Shown here: positions 42,890 through 53,433 of the stretch, in pieces | How positions within the stretch are numbered: the first letter of the stretch is position 1 | Layout of the letters: every line of letters begins with the position of its first letter | NCBI GenBank assembly: GCA_937944145.1 | Contig: CALDZK010000003.1 | Location: 1 to 54,123 of the forward strand | Reading direction: 5' to 3' | From: an uncultured Candidatus Altimarinota bacterium | GTDB lineage: Bacteria > Patescibacteriota > Gracilibacteria > BD1-5 > UBA6164 | Length of the DNA stretch: 54,123 bases | The notes under the pieces: model-generated | Seen by the model: only the letters and a program-made list of their open reading frames with translations | What the model was told of the DNA's origin: nothing | The model's database searches: none | Made by a program: the position numbers and the translations under genes

Positions 42890-43336
42890 TTATAAAAGAC
42901 AGGGCTTGTAGTTTCCCGGGGAATAAATATGCAGAGAAACAGTATCTCTATTACTCGCATTTTCGAGAATATGATATCCGATCGAGTCATGATTATACAT
43001 GGTTTCTCACTCTCTCATAACACTGGTACGTAGTGGTTTTTTATCTGCGTTATAGAGTGTTTCTGTGATTTCTCACTGGAGAATTTTGACGAAACAACCG
43101 TCTTTTGGATGCCCGTGGAGCATAGTTTTTTGTCCTGGTCTCCAGCAGAGAATCAGTACATCAAACAACTCTGTGTTTATGACATAGTTACGAGCGTATT
43201 TTTCCTCATCGAATTGTAAGTATTTTTTGTAGTCATCCCCATGATACTCAGAGAGTATTTGTTTTCATTGCTCGGGGCTTATAGTTTTGTTTTGGAAAAG
43301 TTCTTGAAATACTTTTCACAGAGCATCTAGATCCAT
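42890..43336 (-). CDS. Cysteine dioxygenase
   Basis: Oxidises cysteine to cysteine sulfinate with O2. The 148-residue cupin aligns well with animal-type CDO: LILCWRPGQKTMLHGHPKDGCF with iron ligands H74 and H76 and C81 (the Cys of the Cys-Tyr pair), LQGEITETLY, and SIGYHILENAS with H122, then VSLHIYSP. The length is typical of short bacterial forms. The downstream decarboxylase (7-base gap) would use its product. CDO is rare in CPR genomes. Confidence 0.9.
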
Positions 43337-43368
43337 AATAAAAATCTCATTTAAAAAATAATATTTGT

Positions 43369-44565
43369 TTAGTAAAACTCTATTCTCTTTCTAAGTAGAA
43401 ACACCATACCAGATATAGTATCTCTATGCTTGAGTTTTTGAGTTGCTACTTTTTGTAATGCTATGATCGTATCAGATAGAAATTTTCTTCTATCTTCTAC
43501 CTTCTCATATTTCTGATCAACTCTAGCTATATACGCATTTATAAGCTGGAGAGTTTTTTGTTCTATAGCAAATCATTCGTCTGTTTTGATTCCACTATCG
43601 TTTTGTAGTGCTGGTGTATCTTGTGTTTTGCTAGGAGACTCTATAGTCTGATAAAAACCCGATCTTGTTCCCTGGTTTTCGTCTATATATATGAGATCCT
43701 CAGCTCCATCGAGAAAGAATTCTAGATCCTCATCCACACGTGATTTGACTCTTGCTGCTATCGTAAAAGTCTCTCGTTTTCATTCTTGGAGAAAGAGTGG
43801 CTCTCTCAATAAAAACGTTATGTACTCATCGTTTCTGATACCACGAGATATGAGTTTATTATCGATCGCGAGGACAATATTTTCAAAATCACTATCCAAA
43901 TCATCATAAGTAGATCTCAGTCTAATAGCCTCAAGAGTGATATCAGAATCCCTCGGAGCCTCTATATCAAACTCAAATATCCTATTGTTTCTCGAGAGAC
44001 TAATACGACCAAAAGGATCATCAGGGATAAACTCTGGTCTCCCGACATCTACTCCTCCGACGCGAAACGTAGTTCCTGTTATTCCATTGACCCTCTGAGC
44101 TCACTCTGGAGTATCGATAAGTAGCAGATCAAAAGTAAACTCACTGTTTGAGACGTCTGACACATCATCAGTACTCGCGACGTTTGCAACAATAGAGATA
44201 GTTCTCGCTTCTCCTGATGGTACGATAAAACGATCAGCGATATCGAGCTCTACTTCATCATCATTTCCATTATTCTCATCCTCAGTATCTGTGATTTTGA
44301 TCCCATTTGAAAACGCAGAAACCCCCGTAATTGTATCCTCGTTTGAGAGACCTCTCCTCTTGAGATACAAAGAGTATATCTCTACATCTCTTGGTCAAGC
44401 TATGATATCAAAGTTTAGTACTTCTACTCATCCAGCTCACGGAGGAACAGTTCCTGAACGGAGTACATCATTGTTTTGAGTTTTTACTCATCAGAGAGCA
44501 TATCAGCTAGGAAGAAAAAATACAAAACAAAGTAGCAAAAACACTCCTCTTATATAGAGACTCAT
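43369..44565 (-). CDS. Secreted surface protein of unknown function, 398 aa
   Basis: An exported protein with a signal peptide (IRGVFLLLCFVFFLPSGYA, about 1-24). Two beta-sandwich-like repeats follow (about 30-135 and 140-270; EVLNFDIIAGPRDVEIYSLYL, RIFEFDIEAPRDSDITLEAIRL), each similar to the other and to cell-surface Ig-like units. The C-terminal 100 residues are helical (QLINAYIARVDQKYEKV, DTIIALQKVATQK). No anchor motif. Function unknown; a surface adhesin or pilus part is possible. The name of the fold is a guess. Confidence 0.7.
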
Positions 44566-44631
44566 CAAAAAATAAGATTATCATATAATACGATTTTCTA
44601 CCAGATAATACTACCTATACTAAAACCTACC

Positions 44632-45477
44632 TTAAGAATATACATCTCCATACTCTGATCAGAGAAAACCATGATGATGTTCCTCTTCATGATGATGTTC
44701 ATCCTCGTGACCATGCGCGTCATGACTATGCTCTCATACGAGGGTTTGGGTTAGAAAAAACAAAGATATTCCTATCATCATGATCATCAGATAGGTCACT
44801 TTTTCCTTAGTAGCTGATTTCTTTGTAAAGCTCGGAAGTATATCGCTCATCGCTGTATAGAGGAGTCATCCAGCAATAATAGCAAGTATATGAAAAGTAT
44901 AGTGCGTCAAAAAATCTTGAAAAGGATATATCAGTAATGCTCATAGTATTCCTCCCGTTGCTGCGATATAGACATACTGTGTATCCTTATGATTCATCAG
45001 GAGATTTGCGACGTTTTGTGGAATAGTATGAGTCAAAACAGCAAAAGTCGTCACAATACCAAAAGCTATATCAACAGAAAAAGCTGAATACAAAACTACA
45101 CCATGAATAAAGTTGTCAAAAAATGTTCCAAAAGCAATCAGAGGTGAGTTCTCGTGTTCATGATCATGGTGGCTATGTCCATCTTCTGATAGGTCCTTGC
45201 AATGATGCCAGTGCATAAATAACTCAAGCACATAAAACAGGAGTATACCTCCAAGCAGTAGCATACCTATAGTATGAGGTTCTATATCTGAGTGAGAAAA
45301 TACTTCAGGAATAAATCCTAAAAATACAATCGAAAGTATCAATCATACACTCAAAGCTACGAGTTTATCAACCTTTCATAGCACACGTTTTTTGACCATG
45401 CTGATAAGCCACACAAAAGAAACAATCACAAGTGATATAACAAAATTTCAAATAAGTCCAAGAAGAAAAGGAGACAT
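44632..45477 (-). CDS. ZIP-family metal transporter
   Basis: A 281-residue membrane protein with eight helices, imports zinc (or another divalent metal). It has HWHHCKDL and a His-rich loop (HSHHDHEHE) at about 85-110, the ZIP helix IV-V motifs FIHGVVLYSAF and TIPQNVANLL, and a His-rich C-terminus (HSHDAHGHEDEHHH). It lies 12 bases after the Fur-family gene, in the same operon, so the two are probably linked in zinc uptake control. Confidence 0.9.
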
Positions 45478-45489
45478 AATCTCTAAAAG

Positions 45490-45888
45490 TTATAAAATAC
45501 AGTTTTTACAAGTTCCAAATATATTTACCGAGTGCTCAGAAACCTGAAAGCCTTGTTTTTTTGCTATATCAAATAGCACTGAGCAGATATTTCCAGAGTC
45601 AAAACTCGTAACCTCACCACAACTCTGACATTTCATGTGTTCATGATGATGTCCCTGATGCTCGAGTTCATAGGACTCCGAGCCTGTTCCGAGGTACACA
45701 CGACGCAATATCCCTATATCTACAAAGAGTTTTAGATTACGAAATACACTTGCTCGAGATATCTCTGTAAAATCTGTTTGTATATCTCTCGCTTCAAACA
45801 CATGCCTACTGGACATCCAATCATAAAGCATAACTCTCTCTGGAGTAACGCTCTTGTTATGATGTTTCAGTATTTGTTGTATATTCAT
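45490..45888 (-). CDS. Fur-family metal regulator, probably Zur
   Basis: A 132-residue repressor with a winged helix (about 10-75; SRASVFRNLKLFVDIGIL) and a metal domain with HHHEHMKCQSCGEV and CKNC, two CxxC pairs for structural zinc. It precedes the ZIP transporter gene, which argues for zinc over iron. A 21-bp palindrome covers its start region (45889-45909). The protein probably represses its own operon. Confidence 0.88.
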   Translation of the reverse strand: MNIQQILKHHNKSVTPERVMLYDWMSSRHVFEARDIQTDFTEISRASVFRNLKLFVDIGILRRVYLGTGSESYELEHQGHHHEHMKCQSCGEVTSFDSGNICSVLFDIAKKQGFQVSEHSVNIFGTCKNCIL

Positions 45889-45948
45889 AATTGAGACTTA
45901 GTATCAATTAAACAAAAGACAATATATAATTTTCTCTTCTCTAGTCAA
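45889..45948 (-). promoter_or_regulatory. Promoter and Fur/Zur-type operator
   Basis: AATTGAGACT-T-AGTATCAATT (45889-45909) is a 21-bp palindrome with one mismatched pair, abutting the regulator's ATG. On the minus strand TTGACT (45948-45943) and TATATT (45926-45921) are 16 bases apart, so the palindrome falls just after the start of transcription. This is a typical autorepression site. Confidence 0.65.
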
Positions 45949-46020
45949 TTATTTTTTTACTTTTTCTTAAGTTTGTATGTTATAATGAAATTTAAAAGTA
46001 CTTTTAGATATAAAAAAACC

Positions 46021-46521
46021 ATGAAAACAAACGACTACAAAAAGATCTATCTCGCAGGAGGATGTTTCTGGGGAATGGAGGAACTATTTCGTAAACAGGT
46101 CGGTGTCATAGATACAGAGGTAGGATATATGGGAGGACATATCCCCGATCCAAGTTATAGAAATCATGGATGACACGCAGAGGCTGTAGAGATCAGCTAT
46201 GATCAAAACCTTACTTCGTTCCAGAAGATATTAGATTTTTTCTTTTGTATACATGATCCTACCACAAAAAACAGGCAGTGAAACGATGTAGGAGACTCTT
46301 ATAGATCTGCTATCTTTTATCAGGATGAGTCTGAAAAAGCTCAAGCACAAGCATTTATCCAAATAGTAAACAACTCCGGGAGGTGGCCAAACCCAGTAGT
46401 CACCACTCTAGAAAAGTTTCAACAGTTTTATCCAGCTGAGGGCTATCATCAGGACTATCTCCAGCAAAACACCAATGGTTACAGTTGTCACTATAGGAGA
46501 TTTGAGAGTTATCTTTCGTAG
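46021..46521 (+). CDS. msrA: Peptide methionine sulfoxide reductase A
   Basis: Reduces the S form of methionine sulfoxide. The 166-residue protein has catalytic C15 in [12 protein letters not shown], then [24 protein letters not shown] and [14 protein letters not shown]. Recycling Cys lies at the C-terminus (GYSCHYRRF). The upstream ATGs in frame (45973 and 45985) look less likely. It is divergent from the Zur operon and shares its terminator with the convergent defence operon. Confidence 0.93.
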
Positions 46522-46595
46522 GGGGAAATTAGGTTTTGAAAAATTCAGAAAAACACGAGAATATATATAGTTGAAACACTGTCTTTTTTCATATT

Positions 46596-46626
46596 AAAAA
46601 AAATCCCAAGTTGGGATTTTTTTCTT
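46596..46626. terminator. Bidirectional terminator
   Basis: AAAATCCC/GGGATTTT stem with A and T runs on both sides. It ends msrA (+) and the defence operon (-). Confidence 0.75.
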
Positions 46627-46651
46627 AGTATTTTGCTAAACTCTGAGCTTT

Positions 46652-46765
46652 TTAAAATAGTTTTCTATTTTTCGCTGTAGCTTGAAATATTACATCTTGT
46701 TTTTCAAGTGATCCTTTTATTCAGGTCTTTACTAGTTTCAATAAGTTTCTATCTATTTTTTCCAT
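46652..46765 (-). CDS. Very small ORF, 37 aa
   Basis: MEKIDRNLLKLVKTGIKGSL... ends in TAA, and one or more Gly use TGA. It is basic and lies 52 bases after the KTSC-like gene and before the terminator. It has no known family. It may be a last small gene of the operon or chance. Confidence 0.35.
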
Positions 46766-46816
46766 AATCGTTTATTATTTATGTGTATACTCATAGTTTT
46801 CTCAACAAAAACAAAG

Positions 46817-47044
46817 CTATATCTTATCACTATGTTCAGGATTATTCTTTCAAATATAACTATGTAATCCCTCTCAGCATTCAGCTAACTGTTTCATAGT
46901 TTCTATAGCAGAGCTTCAAGCGCTTCAACAAGTATAAGTATAAAGAGTACATTTTCATCCTTTAAACTCCACTTTTATATAATCTTCTCATAGTTCATAA
47001 GCGAGAACTCAAGAATCCCTTCAAAGGTTTTTGTATGGTATCAT
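46817..47044 (-). CDS. KTSC-like small protein, 75 aa
   Basis: MIPYKNLGRDSGVLAYELGEDYIKVEFKGG (shown as YELGEDYIKVEFKGG) with a beta-hairpin, then YTYTCGSAGSSAIETM and LAECGEGLHSYIGKN. It resembles KTSC-type or phage-like small proteins with a C-terminal helical motif. Eight of its glycines use TGA. It starts 7 bases after the RloC-like stop, so it is likely in the defence operon. The role is unknown. Confidence 0.55.
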
Positions 47045-47050
47045 AGTTAT

Positions 47051-49528
47051 TTATGAGGTTATTTTTATAAAATCATTTATCTTTTCTTTTAGTTGTTCTA
47101 ATCCATGTTCATCACCAACATCAACATGTGAAGTAGTCCAATTACAAAATGAATAAATTTCTTTAATCTTTTTCAACTCTTCAACTGTAATATCCTTATT
47201 ATTTTCTTTATCTTCTACTAAACTATCAATGATATTTCAAAAATTTGGCTTATTTACATGAAGTAGATCATTTTTTATGTAGTTTTCAATTTCATACCTT
47301 AAGTATTGTCAATATTCAATTACTAGCAGATTTTCTTCAATACCTCCATTTTGTGCATTGTATAAGATAGTCTTTTCAAAATTCTTTAATTTTTGATTTA
47401 AATTATCAACTTTTCTTGGGCAAATAAAGCTTCCACCAAAGTCTTTATTATTTCTAAAGATATAATACTCATGTCCTTTTTTTTCAGGTTTTTTAACTAA
47501 ATTATATTTTAGTCTTAAAAATTTAAAGAATGTTCTATGATGAGTGAAAATGAAAGTCTGAGAAAATTGTGTATGTTTTTCTGATATTAGATCAACTAAG
47601 TGACTTAAGTTATTATTATCGAGGCTTGTTATGGGGTCATCAAATACTAATATCTTATTTTCAGGATTTGTTTGTATATCAAGGAAGGCAAAGAAAAAAC
47701 ACAAGGATAAAACTTGTAATTCTCATTCTGATAATCCTTCTTTAAAATCTCTTTCATTTCCTCAATTGTCTAAAACTTGAAAAGCAAAAGGGAATTCTGT
47801 TTTGTTTCATGTTTTTTCGGTTTTTAACTTTAATTTAAAACTAAATTTAAACTTATCAAAATAACCTTCAATTTTCTTTAATGTTTTTTTAAAAACTTCT
47901 TCAGAGCAATATTCTTGATAATCTTCCTTAACATTATTATAATCTATTTTTATTTCATCAAATTCTTTTTGAATAACAGCATAAGCTTCATTTTTAATTT
48001 CTTTCTCTTTTTGCTTATTAATTCTTCCTTCATTAAAAAAAGTTATCTTTGATTTTATATCTTTTATCTTTTGAGTATTCTCGGCAATTCTATTATTTAT
48101 CTTATCGTTTGTATTATTAATTTTAAAGTTTTGAATAAGTGTGTTTTTCTCATCAATATAATTATAAATGTTATTAAAAAAAGTTTGTAATCATTCAACT
48201 TGAACCTGCATATTTATGTAAGTCTTTTCGATATCGTCATTATTTGGTTTTTTAAGATGTTTAATTTTTTCTTTTAGGTCATTAATCTTATCTGTTGCTC
48301 ATTTTTTGTATTTTTTTTGTTCTTCTACTGAATAAATATTCTTGATTTTGTATTTCTCATTAAGCTCACTCAGAGAAATAAAAACAGACTCTAAGTCATA
48401 ATTTTTAGCAGTATTAATAATATCTTCTAATTCTTCAATGAGAATCTTTTGATTATTTTCAAAGGTTTGGAATTGTTTTTTGTATGTATCATCAAAAATG
48501 GAATTATAGGCTCAGATTATTTTTCCTATATTACCCTCTTGGTTTTTTGACTGGCAAAATGGGCATTCACTTTCATGTTCTTTCCTTATTGCAATACCGG
48601 TTTCAAAGAAATTTTTATGTTGTTTAATTTTAGTAATTAATTTTTCCTCTGCTTTTATCTTTACTTGTTCTTTTAAATCAAAGCTAAAAAGGTCTTGATA
48701 AATAGATTGTTCAGATACTGATAATTTTATTTTTTTATTACTAATTTCTAAAACTAAATTTTGAATATCATCAACTTTCTTTTGACTTTCTTTGTCAGCA
48801 TCAACCTTTTGTTGTATGTCTTTTTCTTCTTTTGAGAATTCTTTTGTTAGCTTGGTAATTTCTTCTTTAGATTTCTCTTTGTAAATATTAAATAATAGTT
48901 CTTCTTCTTGTGAAAGCGAAAAATTTAAGGTATCTTTATTATCTTCTTTAAATTTTTCTAACCTATCAAAACATGTATTACCATCATCACTTTTTGAGAT
49001 TTGTCTTTTAAGTTTATCTCTCAATTTACGTTTTTCTATTGCTACCGAATCAAATTGAATTATCAATGTACCTGAATTTTGTTCATGTCCATCCTTATTA
49101 GTTTTTCTTCATTCAATATCTGCATGAATGTGATTTGCAATAAAATCACGGTCAAAAAACAATATACTATTATTATTCTCTAATTTTTTATCCCAAGAAA
49201 TTCAAACTATTTCATTAATAGTACTATATTTTTGAGATCAATCATAATTATATTCTCATATATCGAATTCCAGACTTACTTTTTCGGGTATATGTTTTCC
49301 AAAAGATTTATAACCAAAATTTTTTTCAAACATTGGAAAATTTGTTGTTATATCACTTCATTGCAAAACATTTTTTAAAATGTTTACAATCGAGCTTTTA
49401 CCAGCACCATTTTCACCATAGAAAATATTGGCTGTGTCGTGAAATTCTTGAGTATTCAAAAAGTTATCCCATGAGAAGTTATGATAAGATTTATATCATT
49501 TTATAATTTTTATTGATTTTAATTTCAT
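47051..49528 (-). CDS. RloC-like ATPase with zinc hook, probable anticodon nuclease
   Basis: An 825-residue ABC/Rad50-like protein of the AAA_13 group. Walker A GENGAGKS at 38-45, long coiled coils, a zinc hook ECPFCQ (C322, C325), a second coiled coil, signature LSEGELQ near 600, Walker B ILVFDDPITSLD near 625, and a C-terminal segment YGQYLRYEIENYI with RxxxE and a later TTSH, which resembles the R/E/H set of the PrrC/RloC nucleases. It would cut tRNA when DNA damage or restriction failure is sensed. It starts 9 bases after the restriction enzyme stop. Confidence 0.78.
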
Positions 49529-49537
49529 TTTTCAAAA

Positions 49538-52500
49538 CTAACTATTAATAACAACCTCTCTCTCTTCCTCACTCAATCCATATAGGTCAAACACCATCTC
49601 ATCTATCTCTCTATCACACTGATCAATCTTGGTCTTGAGTTCTACTATCCCAGACTTATAGCTATCAAAGTATTCTTCCCACTCATCTTGATCTTTGAGG
49701 CTCAGTTTAACCTTTGTTCAACAAGGGGTTGAAACCCCTTGCTCCGTACGAGCAGGACTAGTAGAAGAACAGGTCTTCATTTTTCATAATTCTCTCACAA
49801 ATTCTTCAAAGCTGAGTTCATAGAATGCTTGGAGTTTTTTACTCAGCTTTTCCAGCTGAAAAGTCCCTTGCACTCGTTTCAGGAACTTTTGTACTTTTTC
49901 TCACATAATCTTGTTGTTCTCCAGCATAAAGTCTGCCTTTTCGATGAAAGGAGTTTGCTCTGAAGGAGGTATGTTTTTGATTGGGAGTTGGTTATATAGA
50001 TATGTTTGTATTTCTGGAAATAAATCTCATTTTTTAGTAGAGAATTTAGCTTTATAATAAAAACTTAAAATAGAAGAGTTTAATAATGTAGCTATATATT
50101 TGATGTTATAGTTACCGTTTGAAATTTTAATTCAGTATATATTTTTATTATATGCAAAATCATTTCAAATATAGCAAATTAAATCTTTTGCTACTCGTCT
50201 TAGATAAATCTTTTCTCATTCGAAAAAGTCTTTTAGCCTAAGATATTCCTTATGATCTTTTGGAACAAAAGTGTCTTCAAAAATAAACGAATATTTTCAA
50301 GTATCTTGTCATATCATTGTGGATGCTCATTGTAATGTTTCTCTTAAAAAAGGTTTTCATAGTTCCATTCATCTTTTAGATATTGATAATTCTCATATCT
50401 GAAGGGTATTTTTTAGTATTTTTTCAATTATGAAATTTTTCTCTGTTGTGAGAGACGTGTTTATTAGAGAGTCGTTATTCTTTTTACATACTTCTTTTAG
50501 GATATGGCTTTTAATTTCAATCAGGCTATTTCTATCTTCGAATACTTTTATTTTTTCAGATAAATCTTTTTTATTAAAAATAGATATAACACATTCAGTT
50601 TGTGCATCCTCAAATGGTGATGTTTCAACTAATTGATATAAATTAATATCATTTAATATATATTCTCTAAATTTTTGATTTCACTTGTTTACTAAAAAAA
50701 ATCTTGGTGTAATAAATCATAAAATTCATTCTTTTTCTAAGAGAAACTTCATTGTTTTTTCAAAAAACATCAAATACAAATCATCATTCCAATTATAGAA
50801 TCTAGTAATAGGATTATCTTTTTTCACAACTACATAAGGAGGATTCCCAACAATCACATCAAAACCTCAGGTATATTGAGACTGAAAGGCTGCTTCGTAT
50901 GTACAACACATCTTTTTAACAAGGGGGTGAACCCCCTTGTTGACAGGAAGTTCATGTTTCTCTCTGTTATTTTCTATATACTCAATCGTATTAGCCAATT
51001 GTTCATCTGAAATGATTTCCTCGCTATGATACTTTTGTGCCCAGAGATGATACTTGGTCCCATCACTATAGTTAGGGTCTTCGTCCTCAACAAGGGGGTT
51101 TACCCCCTTGTTATACATATATGCACTTTTTCATTTCAGTCTTCTTACAATATCAGGAATTTCTTCTTGTGCACAAACCAAGAGTATATGCACGTGATCT
51201 GCACATATATTATACGCGAGCACAGGTATGTTGTCAGCTTGCACGATATCAGCTATATATCAGGTTATCAGGAGTTCAGCCTCTGAGTCTAGGTACACTC
51301 ACTCTCCCTTTTCTACTTTATACTGCTTCATTCTCTCACTAGTTCTACTGTTATGTGTTACCCAAGTGATATGATGAGCTTGCAGTTGTTTCTTTTTAAA
51401 TATCTGGGGAAACTCAGACTCCCAAGAGAAGGCTTTGTCTCAGGCAATCTGTTTATCATCTATCAGAGAGTTTCAGCACTTGATATTGCTATCAAGATTT
51501 GCGAGTTTCTTTCACTTTATAGCTGTTTTGAGCCAGAGAGAAAGCTTAGTTATTTCCACTGATTCTTCGTTGAGGTCGACTCAGTAGATATTGTTTTGCA
51601 GGATAGATTTGAAATGAGATTCTGTTGAAAAAAATCCTTGATTGACTCAGAGATCTTCGAGAGTTTTTGAAATTTCCTGATTCTTTGCAAGCAGAAAATC
51701 AAATACATTTACAAGGAAGGCTCCAGATCCACAGGCAGGGTCGAGAACGGTGATATTTTGAAGTTTTTCTTGGAGTTCACTATATACTGATATAGCACGT
51801 TTGGTATAGTTTTTATCAGTGATATCTTCTTTGAGTTTGTGTTTTTCTCTGAGTTCTTGCTCCCAATCCTCTATCTTTTTTCCGACACTATTTTTTACTA
51901 TATAGTCTACGATATATTCAGGAGTATAGAAAACTCAGTCTTTTTTACGTTTTGAGAGAGCGACTTCTTCATTCTTTTGTATCTTATCTTTGAGTTCCTC
52001 TATATCAGAAATAGATTGTTCAAAGATATGTCCAAGAATATTTACAGAAAGATCATCCTCGAAATCATAATCTCATAGGTCTACAAATTTTTTACATATC
52101 TCATCTCATATCTCGAGAGATTCTAATACTTCATCTTTATGAAAAAGTCCTCCGTTATACCCATCTGGGATACCCAGTCTTTCACTTCAAGAGTTTACAA
52201 ATTCAAAGAATTTCTTGAGCATTTCCCAAGGAGAAAACCCTATTTCTTCAGCTCTGAGAAGATTTTCTTTGAGTTTTCACTGAGGAAGTAGGTCTAAATC
52301 TTCACAAAAGTGTATAAATATAATCCTGTCTATAATTTTTTGAGTTTTCGAGAGAATCATATCAAGCTCTGACTGCTTATATGGTTTTCCTACTTTTTTC
52401 GCTTGGACTATAATATCTTTAAATAACTCTTTACGAAGAAGAGAGTACTCTTTATAAAAGCCTTTCGTGATTTCTTTTTGCTGTGTTTGGATGAGAGAAA

Positions 52501-53101
52501 TAAGACTTTTAGTATTACTCTCTCATCTCTTGGCTATAAGGTTTCACTCAGAAAGAAGAAAAATAAATTTTCTCAGCTGAAAATAATCATTTTTTGGATC
52601 TACCAGCGTATCGAGTGTCCACATCTCATAATCAAGATAGTTATCATAGTAGAGACGAGTCTCAAAGAAGTTTGATACTATTACAAAGCTACTATCTCTG
52701 AGGTTTCCTTTGTATTTAAATGCTTGTTGTACAGGAGTTATACTTCATTCTCTCTTTTGTGGAGCATCGAGAGAAGTCTTTGCATCTTTGAGTTCTCAGA
52801 TGACATATCATTTTTGTGTGCTTCAAAAGTGAGCCAAAACAAAATCAGGTCTCTGCCCTGCAACTGAGTATTCAGTATCGTAGGTATGATTTTCACTTGG
52901 CTTACGTGCATATCCAAGCACTTCTCCGAGGAAATCTTGTGTCCAGCCTGGAGCTCTAGATATTTCTTTATCTTGTTTGAGACTTCCTGTATGATAGTCT
53001 GTATGCCACTTTTTTACTATTTCTAGCTTCTCTTGAAAGTCTTCAATCTGAAACGTTTCAAGTTTTTGCCCTATGATTTTGTTTTTGAAAAGTTGTGCCA
53101 T
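49538..53101 (-). CDS. Single-chain restriction-modification enzyme with an inserted REP-type transposase domain
   Basis: A 1187-residue Eco57I/type IIG-like enzyme. A PD-(D/E)XK nuclease (D87, E103-x-K105) precedes a helical region, then the N6-adenine methylase with SAM motif I DPACGSGAF (about 450) and NPPY at 753-756, and a C-terminal target-recognition region. Between them (residues about 572-722) lies a complete Y1 transposase domain: HHITWVTHNSR, HVH at 636-638, LKGKSAYMY, YHLWAQKYHS with Y691 and IEYIENNREKH. It is in frame with the methylase on both sides (EFPQIFKKK, GGFDVIVGNPPY). REP-like palindromes encode NKGVNPLV, NKGVHPLV and EQGVSTPC. Confidence 0.88.
49722..49741. repeat. REP-like palindrome in the restriction enzyme C-terminus
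   Basis: CAAGGGGTTGAAACCCCTTG, an inverted repeat read in frame as part of the C-terminal region. It is a diverged member of the same family as 50918 and 51089. Confidence 0.6.
50918..50941. repeat. REP-like palindrome at the end of the transposase domain
   Basis: AACAAGGGGGTGAACCCCCTTGTT has 11-bp arms (shown in part: AACAAGGGGG and CCCCCTTGTT). It encodes residues 721-728 and marks the C-terminal edge of the inserted domain. Confidence 0.75.
51089..51112. repeat. REP-like palindrome inside the transposase domain
   Basis: A near-identical copy of the element at 50918, with AACAAGGGGG and CCCCCTTGTT arms and a TTTA centre. It encodes residues 664-671 between the HUH motif and the candidate tyrosine. 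Confidence 0.75.
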
Positions 53102-53433
53102 AAAAAAGAAACTAGATAAATACTTCTCCCCAATATATCCAAAAAAACCAACAGCTCAAACAAAAGCTCTCTTTTATAGTAGATTTATTTACAAAGAGCT
53201 AAAGCTCTCTGTTGAAAATTACTTCAACAAGGGACTTTAGTCCCTTGAGACAGGATATAGCCTATTTACAAAGAACCAAAGCTCTCTGTTGAAAATCACT
53301 CTAACAGGGGACTTTAGTCCCCTGAGACAGGATATATGTAGGTTTAACATAATACCAAATTAATACAAAAATATATTTTTCTTTAAGATACAATCCCTAT
53401 ACTCATCTGTATTATTTATGTAAAAAAATAATC
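53102..53433. repeat. Gap with two tandem REP-like units
   Basis: This 332-base gap holds two copies of a 74-base unit (53186-53259 and 53263-53335, 77-base period). Each has two small hairpins: GAGCTAAAGCTC (degenerate in copy 2) and AAGGGACTTTAGTCCCTT (copy 2 has GGGGAC/GTCCCC). The second hairpin with its CAACAAGGG start resembles the palindromes in the restriction enzyme. On the minus strand CTATAAAAG (53180-53170) could be the -10 of the restriction gene. No gene is seen. Confidence 0.7.

Noticed and set aside
53186-53335. Tandem repeats upstream of the restriction gene as a CRISPR array
   Set aside because: Only two 74-base units with no unique spacers, and internal hairpins of REP type; no cas genes are present.
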